64,000 nucleotides of DNA from Lasiosphaeria ovina (Eukaryota; Ascomycota; Sordariomycetes; Sordariales; Lasiosphaeriaceae), in contig JAULSN010000014.1 of the NCBI GenBank assembly GCA_033439765.1, positions 124,001 through 188,000 of the forward strand. Reading direction: 5' to 3'. Below the pieces are notes generated by a model. It saw only the letters and a list, made by a program, of their open reading frames with translations. It did not search any database and was not told where the DNA came from. How positions within the stretch are numbered: the stretch's first letter is position 1; each line of letters begins with the position of its first letter. A program made the position numbers and the translations under genes. Below are positions 10,952-20,252 of the stretch, piece after piece.

Positions 10952-11562
10952 TCATACGATAGATCAGACCCGGGAACAGCCCAGGCTCATAAGAGAGCTA
11001 AAGTTGTAATGCTTGGACGCCAATCCCTCAAGACGAATAGGGAACTTGATATCGTAAGATACAACTATATTCTGGATCTTGAAATCGGTAAAAACTTGGC
11101 GTTAAAACTAAGCTTTTAGATAATACGCGTATATTTCCGCGACGTAAGCTTCGAGTCGTCCTCCGACTTCGCGCCTGTGATAACCATCTTTCCACTTGCG
11201 AAGATGAGAGCAGTCCATGATCACAGCCGCGAAACGCTACGCTTTGGGTTGTACTATTTCAACCGTCAGAACCAAGCTTGCAGGAGACGCCCAGCAGCGG
11301 CTATAGTTCCAACGCTAGGGACTCAGCTCGGCATTTCTCGCATGCAGTGCAATTGTCTTCAAGTCCAAGGCAGTTCTGACAGTGGTTGGCAGTCCTGTCG
11401 GACCGACGGGAATCATGGCTAGCATATGCATTGGCCCACATACAGGCATGAAGACGCGGGTCGACGACGCTGTTGTTTACTACCTTCAGGACATGATACT
11501 GGCATCCCCTTGAACTCGGGGGGTGGAAGCCCGGCTTGTGGGCGTAGCGGTCATCCATTTGA
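10952..11562. other. No recognised gene
   Basis: Mixed-composition sequence without domain or repeat structure. Small frames at 11177-11422 (plus) and 11301-11618 (minus) have no support. Confidence 0.5.
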
Positions 11563-11848
11563 GGCCCTGAGCACAGGAAGACTGATGGCATGAGCCACTC
11601 AGGGCCCGGCATTTGCATGTTGTTTACTTCAGTAGGCCCTGAGCAGGGGGACCGACGGCATGAGCCACTCAGGGCCCTGCATCTGCATATTTACATGATG
11701 GACTTCATCATCCGGCCCTGAGCAGACAGACTGACGGCATGAGCCACTCAGGGCCCGGCCAGAGAAGGGCACTTGCACTACAGAAGCCCGATGATTTGAG
11801 AAAGGAAGCCCCTGAGCCGGAAAGACCGAAGGCATGAGCCACTCAGGG
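11563..11848 (+). repeat. Hairpin-forming repeat, four copies
   Basis: Four units start at about 11563, 11635, 11714 and 11808. Each carries GGCCCTGAG at its left and CTCAGGGCC (or a shortened form) about 25 bp to the right, so every unit can fold into its own stem. Between the arms lies a shared GACxGAxGGCATGAGCCA word. Spacing is 70-95 bp. Confidence 0.8.
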
Positions 11849-11956
11849 AGCTACAGAGCCACAGAATGGCCAGACCATGAAGGTCTACATCAACAAGACA
11901 GAGGAAGTCATCACCAACACAAAGGAAGTCATCACCAACACGCACAGGGCGTTGGA

Positions 11957-12075
11957 AGCATGCCGCATTGGAGCATGCCGCATTGGAGCATGCCGCATTG
12001 GAGCATGCCGCATTGGAGCATGCCGCATTGGAGCATGCCGCATTAGAAGCATAGCGCATTGGAAGCACACCGCAT
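11957..12075 (+). repeat. 15-bp repeat (GCATGCCGCATTGGA)
   Basis: About eight units of GCATGCCGCATTGGA, degenerating at the right end. As 15 is divisible by three, the array is open in several frames and yields repeated ACRIG or MRHAP peptides; these are not taken as genes. Confidence 0.9.
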
Positions 12076-12129
12076 TGACTCACGGCATATACTACGTAGG
12101 TCAGGAAACCAGGCATTGGAAAGGATGGA

Positions 12130-12255
12130 AGAATGCAGGCGCAGAAAAGGGACCTCAGTTGACTACAGGGCTTACCGGCGGCTTGGAATACCCGCATTTT
12201 GGGTCTTTGTTTACTTTGGCAGTCGAATCCGGGAATGGCTTCAACTGAGGGCGTG
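12130..12255 (+). mobile_element. 3' internal stub of copia family A
   Basis: The last ~60 bp before the LTR (TTGTTTACTTTGGC, GTCGAATCCGGGAATGGCTT, CAACTGAGGG) match, in reverse, 52675-52745 just inside the LTR of the larger copia at 52.5-57.4 kb. The purine-rich AACTGAGGG next to the LTR fits a polypurine tract. The stub plus LTR shows a 5'-truncated element rather than a pure solo LTR. Confidence 0.7.
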
Positions 12256-12463
12256 TGTCAGAAAGACGTACCCAAATCGGGTATGGTGCAGGGTCCCGTC
12301 AGGGCCTGCACAGGCCACTGTAATTAAACACGTTTTCCTCGGGGTCAACACAGGTGCCCGACCTGCCTGCGGCAGGCCTTTTCTCCTTCCTACACGATCA
12401 ATCAATATAACACGGTTGAATGGCCGCATTCTGGCTGCATTCTGGAATACCTTGTTTCTGACA
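12256..12463 (+). repeat. LTR, copia family A (copy 2)
   Basis: A 208-bp LTR with perfect 9-bp inverted termini TGTCAGAAA / TTTCTGACA. It is nearly the same as 2571-2777. It contains ACACGATCAATCAATATAACA, an AT-rich promoter-like stretch. It follows the internal stub in the order expected for a 3' LTR. Confidence 0.85.
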
Positions 12464-12543
12464 TGTCGCTATAAGCCCCAAATCTCGAATGCGACCAGGC
12501 GGGCGCGTCCGTCGACCAGCCTTGGACATGCCTCGCGATCCGA

Positions 12544-12586
12544 TATACCTTTATAAGGCCTCCCTCGGCGGCTGCCGTCATAGGTA
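12544..12586 (+). repeat. 43-bp direct repeat, left of Fot1 element
   Basis: The segment from TATACCTTTATAAGGCCTCC to the TA at 12585 is repeated at 14717-14759 with three mismatches. The transposon lies exactly between the two, at the TA. Confidence 0.9.
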
Positions 12587-12649
12587 CCATCCCCCCCCCC
12601 TTACCCGATCACCCCACCTTACCCGATCACTATTTACACCAAAACACTA
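12587..12649 (+). repeat. Left terminal inverted repeat, Fot1 element
   Basis: Begins CCATCCCCCCCCCC, then two copies of TTACCCGATCACC and ends at CACCAAAACACTA. It is the reverse complement of 14653-14716. Confidence 0.95.
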
Positions 12650-12865
12650 CATCTTCCAACAACAACTACGCGTTCAATTTTGAAGCTATTCACAAGTAGA
12701 CAATTGAACTAGTTATATAATTACATGTAGAACAAAGTTTGAGCAGATTTGTTAGCCCACATACAGTAGTCTTTTCGCTGCATCGATACAAGTCAAGCTC
12801 AATTTTAACCTCATCAACTTCTTACCTTCTACCTTTAACTACGTATATTGTCCTATATTATCATC

Positions 12866-14573
12866 ATGGCCTCATATACTAAAGATAATATAGTTAATGC
12901 TTATCTTGACGTCACTGACAATGGTATTTCCATTCGAAAATCTGCCCAGAAGCATAGTATTCCATACACAACGTTACACGATAGACTCAAGGGAGTCCCT
13001 ACAAAGAGCGAAGTCTACCACCCCTCCCGGCGGCTCACAGACGCTGGAGAAAAGCGTGTTGTTACTTGGATCATACGCCAAGAGAGCTTCGGCTATGCCC
13101 CGACCTATTCACAAGTCTGCAGCATTGTTAAAGAGCTGCTCAAAAAGAAGGGGGATAATGAGCCCCTAGGAAAACACTGGATTGAGGCCTTCAAAGCCCG
13201 GAACCCCGAGATAAAAGCAAAAGTGGGTAAAAGAATGGAAGCAGCCCGATTCAACGGCTTCACTCCCAAAGCCGTAAACTGGTATTTCGACATCAGGGAG
13301 AAAGAATACGACTGGATCAGGCCTGGGCTCACTTTCAATATCGATAAGGCTAGTATTATGGCGGGCTTTGGTAAGTAAACAATACTCATTATACTCTACT
13401 ATACTGATTGTATATAGGCCTTGACTCTTTAGTCCTGGGGAGCTCAGAGACTCGGAAAACCTACCTCAAAAGTGACCAGGGCCGTAGTTGGTCCACCATG
13501 ATCGAATGTATTAGTACCGACGGCAAAGTCCTTGATCCAGGTATTATTTTTAAAGGAAAAGATCTTCAGACGTAGTGGTTTGAAGACGAGATGAACAAAA
13601 TAGCTGAATGGAGCTTCGTTACTAGTGAAAAGGGCTGGACTAATAACAAACTAGCTATTAGTTAGCTCGAGGATATTTTTATTCCACAGACTGATCCATG
13701 GCTTTAGTACGATAGCGAAGCCCAGCTTATTATTCTTGATGGCCACGGCAGCCACATAACGGTAAGTTATGAAGTCTATGCCCTCTTTTACCTATATATC
13801 TTATATTATTACCCTAGGATGACTTCATGACCTATTGCTTCTTCCATAATATATATCTTTGCTTCCTACCGGCCCATACCTCTCACGGCTTACAGCCACT
13901 TAACAACGGAGTATTCAATACAGTCAAAGCCTACTACAGGCGCGAACTGGCCAAATTGGCTAGTCTAATCGACTCAGCACCAGTCGATAAGATCAACTTT
14001 ATACGATGTTATAAAGTAGCTCGGGAGCTAGGATTCACGGAAAGGAACATCAAATCAGGGTTCCGAACGACTGGGAATTGGCCAATTAGTAGGCAAAAGG
14101 CCCTGAGCCACCCAGAGATTCAACAAGACAGGAAAAAGACCCCTGAGCCCGTTGTACCCCCTAGAGTCCCGGAGACCCCGTCTACTAGTCGCCAGGTCAT
14201 GGATCTGGGCATAGGAACTAGTCCCTCGACAAGGATGAAGTTCAAGAAGGCTGCCCGGGCAGTTGAGAAGCTTCAGACCGAAGTCATCTTCCAGAAACAC
14301 CAGATTGAAGCCCTCGAGGCTGAATTGGAGCGACTGAAGCCCAAAAAACGTCGAAAAATCCCGAACCCGAATAAGCGGTTCATGACTTTGGCCACCATAC
14401 TACTAGGTGGTGAGGTTCCCGAAGAGCCTCAAGTTGAGGCTCAAGAAGAGCCTCAAGTTGATGAGACTGAAGATGAAGTTGAGGAAGATTCTGACGAAAA
14501 TGACGATGTTATGCCTGCAAGGCAAACCCGATCTGGCCGTGCAATCCGTGCGCCGGCACGATATATGGACTAA
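12866..14573 (+). pseudogene. Fot1/pogo DDE transposase, mutated, two introns
   Basis: Start chosen at ATG 12866 (MASYTKDNIVNAYL; good CATCATGGCC context). Introns at 13371-13417 and 13762-13817 (both GTAAGT...TAG) restore one frame of 534 codons, the usual family length. Domain order: psq-type HTH (residues 1-50), CENP-B-type HTH (about 60-130), DDE domain with NIDK (first Asp), LIILDGHGSH (second Asp) and SHGLQPLNNGVF (third position), then a C-terminal coiled coil (VEKLQTEVIFQKHQIEALEA) and acidic tail. Three in-frame TAG codons (13573, 13663, 13705) replace expected glutamines. The third catalytic Asp is Asn, and the Glu after the first Asp is Lys. All are C-to-T or G-to-A type changes, as RIP makes. 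Confidence 0.9.
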
Positions 14574-14652
14574 GCTGCTTTTTATCTACATTTTGCTATA
14601 TTTGCCATGTAAATAGCTTCACAAATGACTATACAATCGTTGCTCAAATATA

Positions 14653-14716
14653 TAGTGTTTTGGTGTAAATGGTGATCGGGTAAGGTGGGGTGATCGGGTA
14701 AGGGGGGGGGGGATGG
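14653..14716 (-). repeat. Right terminal inverted repeat, Fot1 element
   Basis: Reverse complement of 12587-12649, ending in a run of 11 G and ATGG before the TA target. Confidence 0.95.
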
Positions 14717-14759
14717 TATACCTTTATAAGGCCTCCCCCCGCGGCTGCCGTCACAGGTA
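14717..14759 (+). repeat. 43-bp direct repeat, right of Fot1 element
   Basis: Copy of 12544-12586 with 40 of 43 positions the same. It starts at the TA that forms the right target site of the transposon. Confidence 0.9.
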
Positions 14760-14904
14760 GTTGTCGTTGTTAGCAGGCGGCTCGGCTATCTGGTGGGGGT
14801 TCCTCGCGCATCCAACACACGCTGATTCCATTTACTGCCAATTCTTAGTTAGTCGGGCGATTGAACTCGGCGTCTCAGTCGTGACGACAAGTCGTTCTCT
14901 CTTG
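14760..14904. other. No recognised gene
   Basis: Short spacer between the Fot1 flank and the next repeat. Nothing recognised. Confidence 0.5.
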
Positions 14905-15033
14905 GACTCGCAGAAGCAGAGACTTTGTCCTTCTCTTTCTCTTCTCGTTCTCGTTCTCGTTCTCCTGCTCGGCCTCCTTCGGAGCGCAGCGAGCAGCCCG
15001 CCGCTCTGTGTCTGGAGGGCCGCCGGAGGCAAC
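14905..15033 (+). repeat. GC-rich dispersed repeat copy 2, with 75-bp leader
   Basis: The core (14980-15033) is the CTCTGTGTCTGG-centre subtype of the GC-rich dispersed repeat. The preceding sequence, from GACTCGCAGAAGCAGAGACT through a pyrimidine-rich TTCTCTTCTCG run, matches 36394-36462. The whole 129-bp block is therefore shared with 36394-36516. Confidence 0.85.
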
Positions 15034-15679
15034 GCAAGCCAAGAATGAAATGGTAACCTCGGCCGCAGAACATGGGGTTAGAGTTAGGGTTACTAGCATG
15101 AATGACCCGTGCCGACGGCGTCGCCCTCAAGCTTGCCGGTTACTTGTTGAGGAGAGGATTTGGTAGACGGAGGGCAGCACAGCACGGGGCAAGGCTGCCC
15201 TCCAGAGTTCCATGTGACGCCGACGACTCTTCAGACCACGCTGTCGTCAAACACAATGATGGGTGGTTCGTCGAGGTGGTATAGCATGCCAAGATAACGA
15301 TAACCCGTTGCCCTCTTATCCCTTGAGATGGATGCTTATGCAGTGCGCGATACCTTCACGAACCTATTAGAGGTGGGGTAGAGCTTTGGCCTCTTCACAT
15401 TCCTGCGCGGGGTACGCCACTGGGATAGCGACAATGACCATGATGCCGGCTGACGTCGCGGGAGGAGGGCGACCGGCGGACTTGGTACATGGTCGACCTC
15501 AGGGAGAAGCTTGCTGCCTCTGCACACCGACACTCTGCTCCGAAGAACTCAGCTGGTAGTCGTGTCACTTCCTAGTGACACTCGGCAGTCGGGGCGGACG
15601 CTTCCTGTGCGAGTGCGACTGCGACCCTGTGGCCGAATTCTCGTCGGTCTGGGCAGGCAGCCAAGTTTGGTCCAAGAGC
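15034..15679. other. No recognised gene; telomere-like word
   Basis: Contains GGGGTTAGAGTTAGGGTTAC at about 15073-15092, two imperfect copies of the fungal telomere unit TTAGGG. Small open frames on both strands have no support. Confidence 0.4.
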
Positions 15680-15687
15680 ATGTCTTC
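15680..15687 (+). other. 8-bp target-site duplication, left
   Basis: ATGTCTTC directly abuts the left terminal inverted repeat. The same 8 bp directly follow the right one at 17706-17713. Confidence 0.85.
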
Positions 15688-15925
15688 TTATCTCAGTAAA
15701 CTCAGACGTCTTTTTCCAGGCAGGGAGAGGGTAGGGGGGGGGGGGTGTCTTCGCCACCATTCCGGGCAGGTGTGAATTGAATGGCCCACTTCGTGGGCCG
15801 GATGGGCGGCTGGACAAAATCCCGCCCATTTTATATGTAAATTTGTCCCGCTAGCCCATTTGAGTATTTATCATCCCAGGACCCACATTTTTGCCCAGAA
15901 CGCCTGGAAAAGACGTCTGAGAGCT
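15688..15925 (+). repeat. Left fold-back terminus of the RecQ unit
   Basis: Outer arm CTCAGACGTCTTTTTCCAGG (from 15701) is complementary to the inner arm 15902-15921, which differs by one T. Between them lie a 12-G run near 15734 and a small hairpin, GGCCCAC-TTC-GTGGGCC, at about 15782-15798. Confidence 0.85.
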
Positions 15926-16309
15926 AAATTGGGTAGATCCAATATGAAGGTACGCGCCCCCATACAAATCGGGATTTTCCAGAAAATTGAACTGCGAATA
16001 GCCTCAACACCACAACAGTTGACATGAAACCAAAATATGTCTGAGGATGCTAGAGACCAGGAGAATTCTTTGCCGTTGTTTTGAATGTATTTGCAGTTGA
16101 AATGCGGATTTTGGTACGACTAGACCTTCAAAATTTATGAAGTTACGCTTTTCATCCGACTCGATAACCCCCATCCAAAAGAACAGCCAAAATAGTTATT
16201 GCAGTAAAAATTTAATGCCGAGGACCTTCTTCTTCCTGACAACCTCCGTGTGTAATTTTCAATCCTTCAATCAATCTGTTGCTCGTATGCCAGCCTCGAA
16301 CGCCTCAAA

Positions 16310-17403
16310 ATGGCCTCTCCTAGCGATATAGAGCACATCAAAGCGACGATTTGCACCATTACCGGCCACCAAAATACGCGCGCAGGTCAGATCAGGGCGG
16401 TCGCTCGATTAGTCTTCGAAAATGCAGACACGGTGCTCGTCGCGGCGACGGGGTACGGCAAAAGCGCTGTTTTGTACGCCTGCTCGGCGCTGATACATAA
16501 GATCACGGTACAAATCGTACCGTTGACGAAGCTGGGCGAGAACCAGTGTGAAGCTATCGCGAAAGACGTCGCGGGCGCAAGGCCTGTTTGGATCGATGCA
16601 GACACGCATCTCAAGGCGAGTGCTGAATGCCCTGTCGCTCTGCTCGTTACCCCTGACCCCTGAAATTGATCGGCAACTGACTTCCTTCGGTAATAATATA
16701 GAATCGAGCGATATGGAGCGAAGTACGCGAAGGAAAATACACGCACGTACTCTTGAGCCCAGAGCAGGCCGTCAGCGCCAAGTTTAAGGCTGTTTTAAGG
16801 GACCCGGGCTTCCATACACGAGTCGGTCTTTTCGCAATCGACGAGCTACACATTGTCGGCGAATGGAGAGAATTCCGGGAGGAATCCACATACCTATACT
16901 CTCTGAGAGCCCTGCTTCCTCGCGCCATTCCTTGGTTCGGTTGTACTGCAACGCTCGATGGGGACAATCAGGAATTTATCCTCAAGCACGCCGGCTTCGA
17001 TCGACAACGCCTCGAAATTATCAGGACCTCTATTGACAGGCCTGAAATATCGATCGTTGTACAGCCTCTCGTGAGAGGGTATATCAATGACTTCCGTCGA
17101 CTCAATTTCCTTCTGGAGGGAGCAACTACCGCCACAGTCCGGGAGATTCCAAAGACCATTGTTTATATTGATAGTAAGCCGAGGCTTTCGGAAGCTCGGT
17201 ATTCGTTATGCCGGTATGCACAGGAAGTCTATGGCTTTTCCAAGGAGTTCTCTCGAAAGGTTATCCAGCGTTATGACGCCGATGTTCGCGATGCCGATCA
17301 AAACCTCATTCGCGATGGACCGGCATTTCTGCGCCACGGCGGCGCAACCGGAGGAAGCTGCGGGACTTCGTCGCCGTCAGAGTCTGACATTTTCTATCGA
17401 TGA
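16310..17403 (+). CDS. RecQ-like superfamily 2 helicase, N-terminal half
   Basis: ATG at 16310 (CAAAATGGC context). Exon 1 is 16310-16615; the intron 16616-16701 has a GC donor (GCGAGT), an AACTGAC branch site and a TAG acceptor; exon 2 is 16702-17403. Splicing joins DADTHLK to NRAIWSEVREGKYTHVLLSP without a break, giving 335 residues. Helicase motifs: Q-like GHQNTRAGQIRAV, motif I AATGYGKS, motif Ia VPLTKLG, Ib LLSPEQA, motif II DELH, motif III GCTATLD. Reading stays like the fungal RecQ/TLH-type family through RRYDADV-like VIQRYDADVRDADQNLI, then leaves it. Motifs IV-VI (second RecA lobe) are missing. An ATPase lobe alone is unlikely to be a full helicase. It lies inside the TIR-bounded unit. 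Confidence 0.8.
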
Positions 17404-17539
17404 GATTAGTAGCAATCGAGAGCGCGCTTTCTAGCGATCAAAGTGGTGCATACGACGTATTTTTGCGCCCTGATTTGGTGGTGTAAGTGGCATGCGCGCA
17501 ATTGACTGATTTGGCCCGTAACTGCAAGAGGGAAAGATG

Positions 17540-17705
17540 CAGAATTGCTCTCAGACGTGTGTAGGCCCTGATCCCGGTGCGCGAATATAAAAGATCTAAT
17601 TGGTTGGAATTTATTTAAAAAGCGGGTCCATTGATCTATTCCTAATTGGTATGCCACCCCCCCCCCTCCTTCCTTGCCTACACACGTCTGAGTTTACTGA
17701 GATAA
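17540..17705 (-). repeat. Right fold-back terminus of the RecQ unit
   Basis: Outer arm (17676-17692) and inner arm (17550-17566) are perfect 17-bp inverted copies. The outermost 22 bp (17684-17705) are the perfect reverse complement of 15688-15709. A poly-C run near 17657-17666 mirrors the G run of the left end. Confidence 0.85.
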
Positions 17706-17713
17706 ATGTCTTC
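17706..17713 (+). other. 8-bp target-site duplication, right
   Basis: ATGTCTTC, the same as 15680-15687. Confidence 0.85.
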
Positions 17714-18896
17714 GCTATATCCCTCTCGGCTCGGCAGCTTTTACTCGACAATGCGAGGGAACTATGCTATTAATAGGCTTGCGGTGGTGGCAGAGGCAGT
17801 CGACTCCCCAGCTCCCCGCGCGCGCGCGCGCAATAAACTACAAGTTTCCTCCTCGTATCGTCACCACCAAAGATGGAAGCAGGGGGCGCCGGAAGCCGGG
17901 AGTGGTGGCGTCAGCTGAAGAGCTTGTGTGAGCTGCAAATGCACGGTAATGATGGGCAGCTACCGCAACGTTCATTAGTCGAAGAATTATTCCGATAATT
18001 CTGCGACTTTATTATAGGCAAGGCAACGGGTAGCGCATCTTGTCATGTTTATTTTTTAAATGGCCACACTCCTTCCACTCATCCTCTTTCGCCTCCTACC
18101 CGCCTTCGTCATTCCATTCCATTCCTTCGGGGAGAGAGAACAGGAGCACGGCCCTGGTACGTCTCTGCCCCGCTACCTACGACCATGCCGCTGCAGTGCA
18201 TCGTGAGACAATGCTGATATCTTTGTCAGGTGGCGGTGATATCTTTGTCAGGTGACGGCCACCACCGAAGCGCTAGACCAAACCTTCAGCAGCCGGGGTC
18301 TCCAGATACCTAGCGCCGGCCGTGCTGGCTCTATGCATGATGGTCGTGTGTTTTTTTGTCTTTTTTCTGCACGCATGCTCCGGAGTCTCTGGAGGAGGAG
18401 GCAGCTGTGAGTCCTTCCACCCCTTTCAGTCCGGGTGGACCACTAACAACCGTTAGCCCTTCAAAGGGCCCGAGGATGAGAGGTAGAAACCTCGCGTGCG
18501 TTTGACGTCTGCAATCTGCCTCGAGCAATGAGGACCATGTGTCGGCACGCTTTGTTGGGGGGACGCTTCCCGGCGCTGCCGAAGACGACGCCAGTCACAA
18601 AAGTTCTGGAGGCAATCGAGGGGCTGTTGGCTTCACGCAAGAGCCCCAAATAACCAACTCAACTTCAGTGCCGTACACGCCCTACGTTACAACTACCGTG
18701 GTTAATTTGGAGAGCTTTGATGTACGCACCCACCATTTTTTTCCTCGCACCTACCCGGATTTACACGCAAATTAACCAAATGCTATGGCAGGTGCCCAAT
18801 TACTTGAACGATCTGTTAAATCCTGACATGCTGACATGGTGGATTTGTTGACATGGCGATGTAGTTCCTTGGTGTTGAGTCTATCAATCTAGCAAC
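17714..18896. other. No recognised gene
   Basis: Contains a CGCG run near 17818, a CATTC pentamer run near 18108, and a direct repeat of ATATCTTTGTCAGGTG at about 18217 and 18239. Open frames are short and unsupported. Confidence 0.5.
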
Positions 18897-19430
18897 CTAG
18901 TAAACAAAGTCGGGGTCATCGTCGTAGTCCCCCTCTCCCTCGCCACTTTCCTTGCGAGGAAAAGGGTCTTCTTCATCCTGTGCATCCTGTTCATCCTGTT
19001 CATCCTGTTCATCTCGCTCTTCTAGGCTCGGCCCGGCCACTTCGAACTGTGAATAGTAACGCCGCGCTTCCCGGCGAATCGTGCCGCCCCGGGGTGTTGT
19101 CTTCGTCTCCGGCGCCGGCGGCTCAGGTGGGATGGCTTCATTTCCGAAAGGACCCTGATTGACAGGGCGACCTTTCGGGGATCGCTTTGTCGGGCTTTTC
19201 GATGCGTAGATGGTTGTTTTCCGCATCCTAGAAGCAAATTAGCTAGGAAAAACAAGGCAACAAGATTCCTGACAACCTACTCGATGCTTCTTGAGATGCC
19301 AGGTGCGGTCGCAGTCAAGTAGGTCAACCAAAACACCGTCTTCGTGATCGTCATTGTATCTTTCGAGCATCACATGCGCGCAGGGCATGCCGCACTGGCT
19401 ACTGAATCGTTCAGTGCAGGGAGGAAGAGG
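18897..19430 (-). pseudogene. Mutator-like transposase C-terminus with SWIM zinc finger
   Basis: The reverse strand encodes CTERFSSQCGMPCAHVMLER, a SWIM-type finger (C-x-F ... G-x-P-C-x-H) as found after the DDE domain in fungal Mutator-like transposases. It goes on with DLLDCDRTWHLKKH, then an intron of about 53 bp (donor GTAGGT near 19275-19280, acceptor TAG near 19228), and a second exon (YASKSPTKRSPKGRPVNQG ... acidic EQDEQDEQD tail) ending at 18897. The exon phases are off by one base as I read them, so a small lesion or a shifted splice site is likely. Upstream of the finger the reading runs straight into minisatellite sequence; the catalytic domain is gone. Confidence 0.7.
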
Positions 19431-19439
19431 CCACGTCCA

Positions 19440-19860
19440 GATCCCCGCGACGGAAAACCCCCTGATGGACACAATCGACAGCTGATCTATTCCGACTTTG
19501 CTCTGGATGGTGTTGCTGTCCCAAACCTTCTTGTAGACGGAAAACCCCCTGATGGACACAATCGACGCCGGTTGGGAGACCTATCTCGACCTCTCCTCGA
19601 ACTCATCGCCAAAGACGGTTCACTGTGTTCCACGTCCAGATCCCGCACGCTGTCACAGCTGATCTATTCCGACTTTGCTCTGGATGGTGTTGCTGTCCCA
19701 AACCTTCTTGTAGACGATGCGAGCCAGAGGCCATGGACACAATCGACGGAAACCCCCAGAGGAGCTACCCCCCAACGAGCCCAATCGACCCGGCCATCCC
19801 CAGAGGAGCTACCCCCCAACGCGACGCCACGCCCGACTCGCGCCGTACGTTGGAGAGCTT
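19440..19860 (+). repeat. Mixed minisatellites (families M1 and M2)
   Basis: Family M1 has the core GGAAAACCCCCTGATGGACA linked to GGGAGACCTATCTCGACC and CACTGTGTTCCACGTCCAG blocks. Family M2 has the core CCAGAGGAGCTACCCCCCAA with CGACCCGGCCATC. Both appear here, along with a duplicated GATCTATTCCGACTTTGCTC block (19484 and 19660). Confidence 0.8.
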
Positions 19861-20050
19861 GTTGGATGGAAACCAGACGGGACAGCCGTGAAAACCTTTC
19901 TCTGAGGGCCGTGAAGGGAGTGTCGTGTTCCAAGTTCTTGCCAAAGTGCGCCGAACAGAGCGCTCGCTCGCACAAATGCTTGATAAATAATATGCATCAC
20001 GATGATTGCGGTGTTGAGAAAGGTAGGTGTTGGTCGCGTTGAGCAGCCTC

Positions 20051-20252
20051 GCCGTCAACATGAGGTAGGGATTCTGCAGGAACGTCTTGCCCGGGTCCTT
20101 TCGAGGGCTGGGGGGTAGCTCCTCTGGGGATGGCCCGGTCGATTGGGCTCGCCGTCAACATGAGGTAGGGATTCTGCAGGAACGTCTTGCCCGGTTCCTT
20201 TCGAGGGCTGGGGGGTAGCTCCTCTGGGGATGGCCCGGTCGATTGGGCTCGC
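20051..20252 (-). repeat. ~102-bp tandem duplication containing M2 core
   Basis: Two copies of a block that starts GCCGTCAACATGAGGTAGGG and ends in the reverse complement of the M2 core. Flanking reverse-strand readings (NPYLMLTARLLNATNTYLSQ) look like the edge of an unknown gene fragment; a diverged second copy of that edge lies at 20260-20310. Confidence 0.75.

Larger units (their letters stand above)
12587..14716 (+). mobile_element. Fot1/pogo-type DNA transposon
   Basis: The 2,130-bp unit is flanked by TA on both sides (12585-12586 and 14717-14718), the target of the pogo/Tc1 superfamily. It has inverted ends of about 63 bp (12587-12649 and 14653-14716), both starting CCATCCCC with a C run, then TTACCCGATCACC twice. 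The ends differ by only a base or two plus the C-run length. It holds one transposase gene. The element is structurally complete but its transposase is mutated, so it is probably immobile unless supplied in trans. Confidence 0.95.
15688..17705 (+). mobile_element. TIR-bounded unit carrying a RecQ-like helicase gene
   Basis: A 2,018-bp unit whose first and last 22 bp are perfect inverted repeats (both read inward TTATCTCAGTAAACTCAGAC...). A perfect 8-bp direct repeat, ATGTCTTC, lies immediately outside. Beyond the perfect part the ends stay related: AGGC, then GGGAGAGG-like purines and a long G run. Each end also has a second inverted copy of its own subterminus inside: 15701-15721 pairs with 15902-15921, and 17550-17566 with 17676-17692. 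The only gene inside is the RecQ-like helicase. No transposase is present. The structure fits a DNA transposon with 8-bp target duplication (hAT-like by size only), probably moved in trans. Confidence 0.8.

Noticed and set aside
11834..12248. Proteins with ACRIG or MRHAP repeats
   Set aside because: Products of the 15-bp repeat read in different frames; no flanking coding signal.
13573..13707. Stop-codon recoding (TAG read as Gln) in the Fot1 transposase
   Set aside because: The same gene also has catalytic Asp-to-Asn and Glu-to-Lys changes of the same mutation type, and host genes here use TAG as stop (36004). RIP-type damage explains it better.
15072..15092. Interstitial telomere
   Set aside because: Only two imperfect TTAGGG-like units. 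Too short to call a telomeric tract, though noted as weak context.
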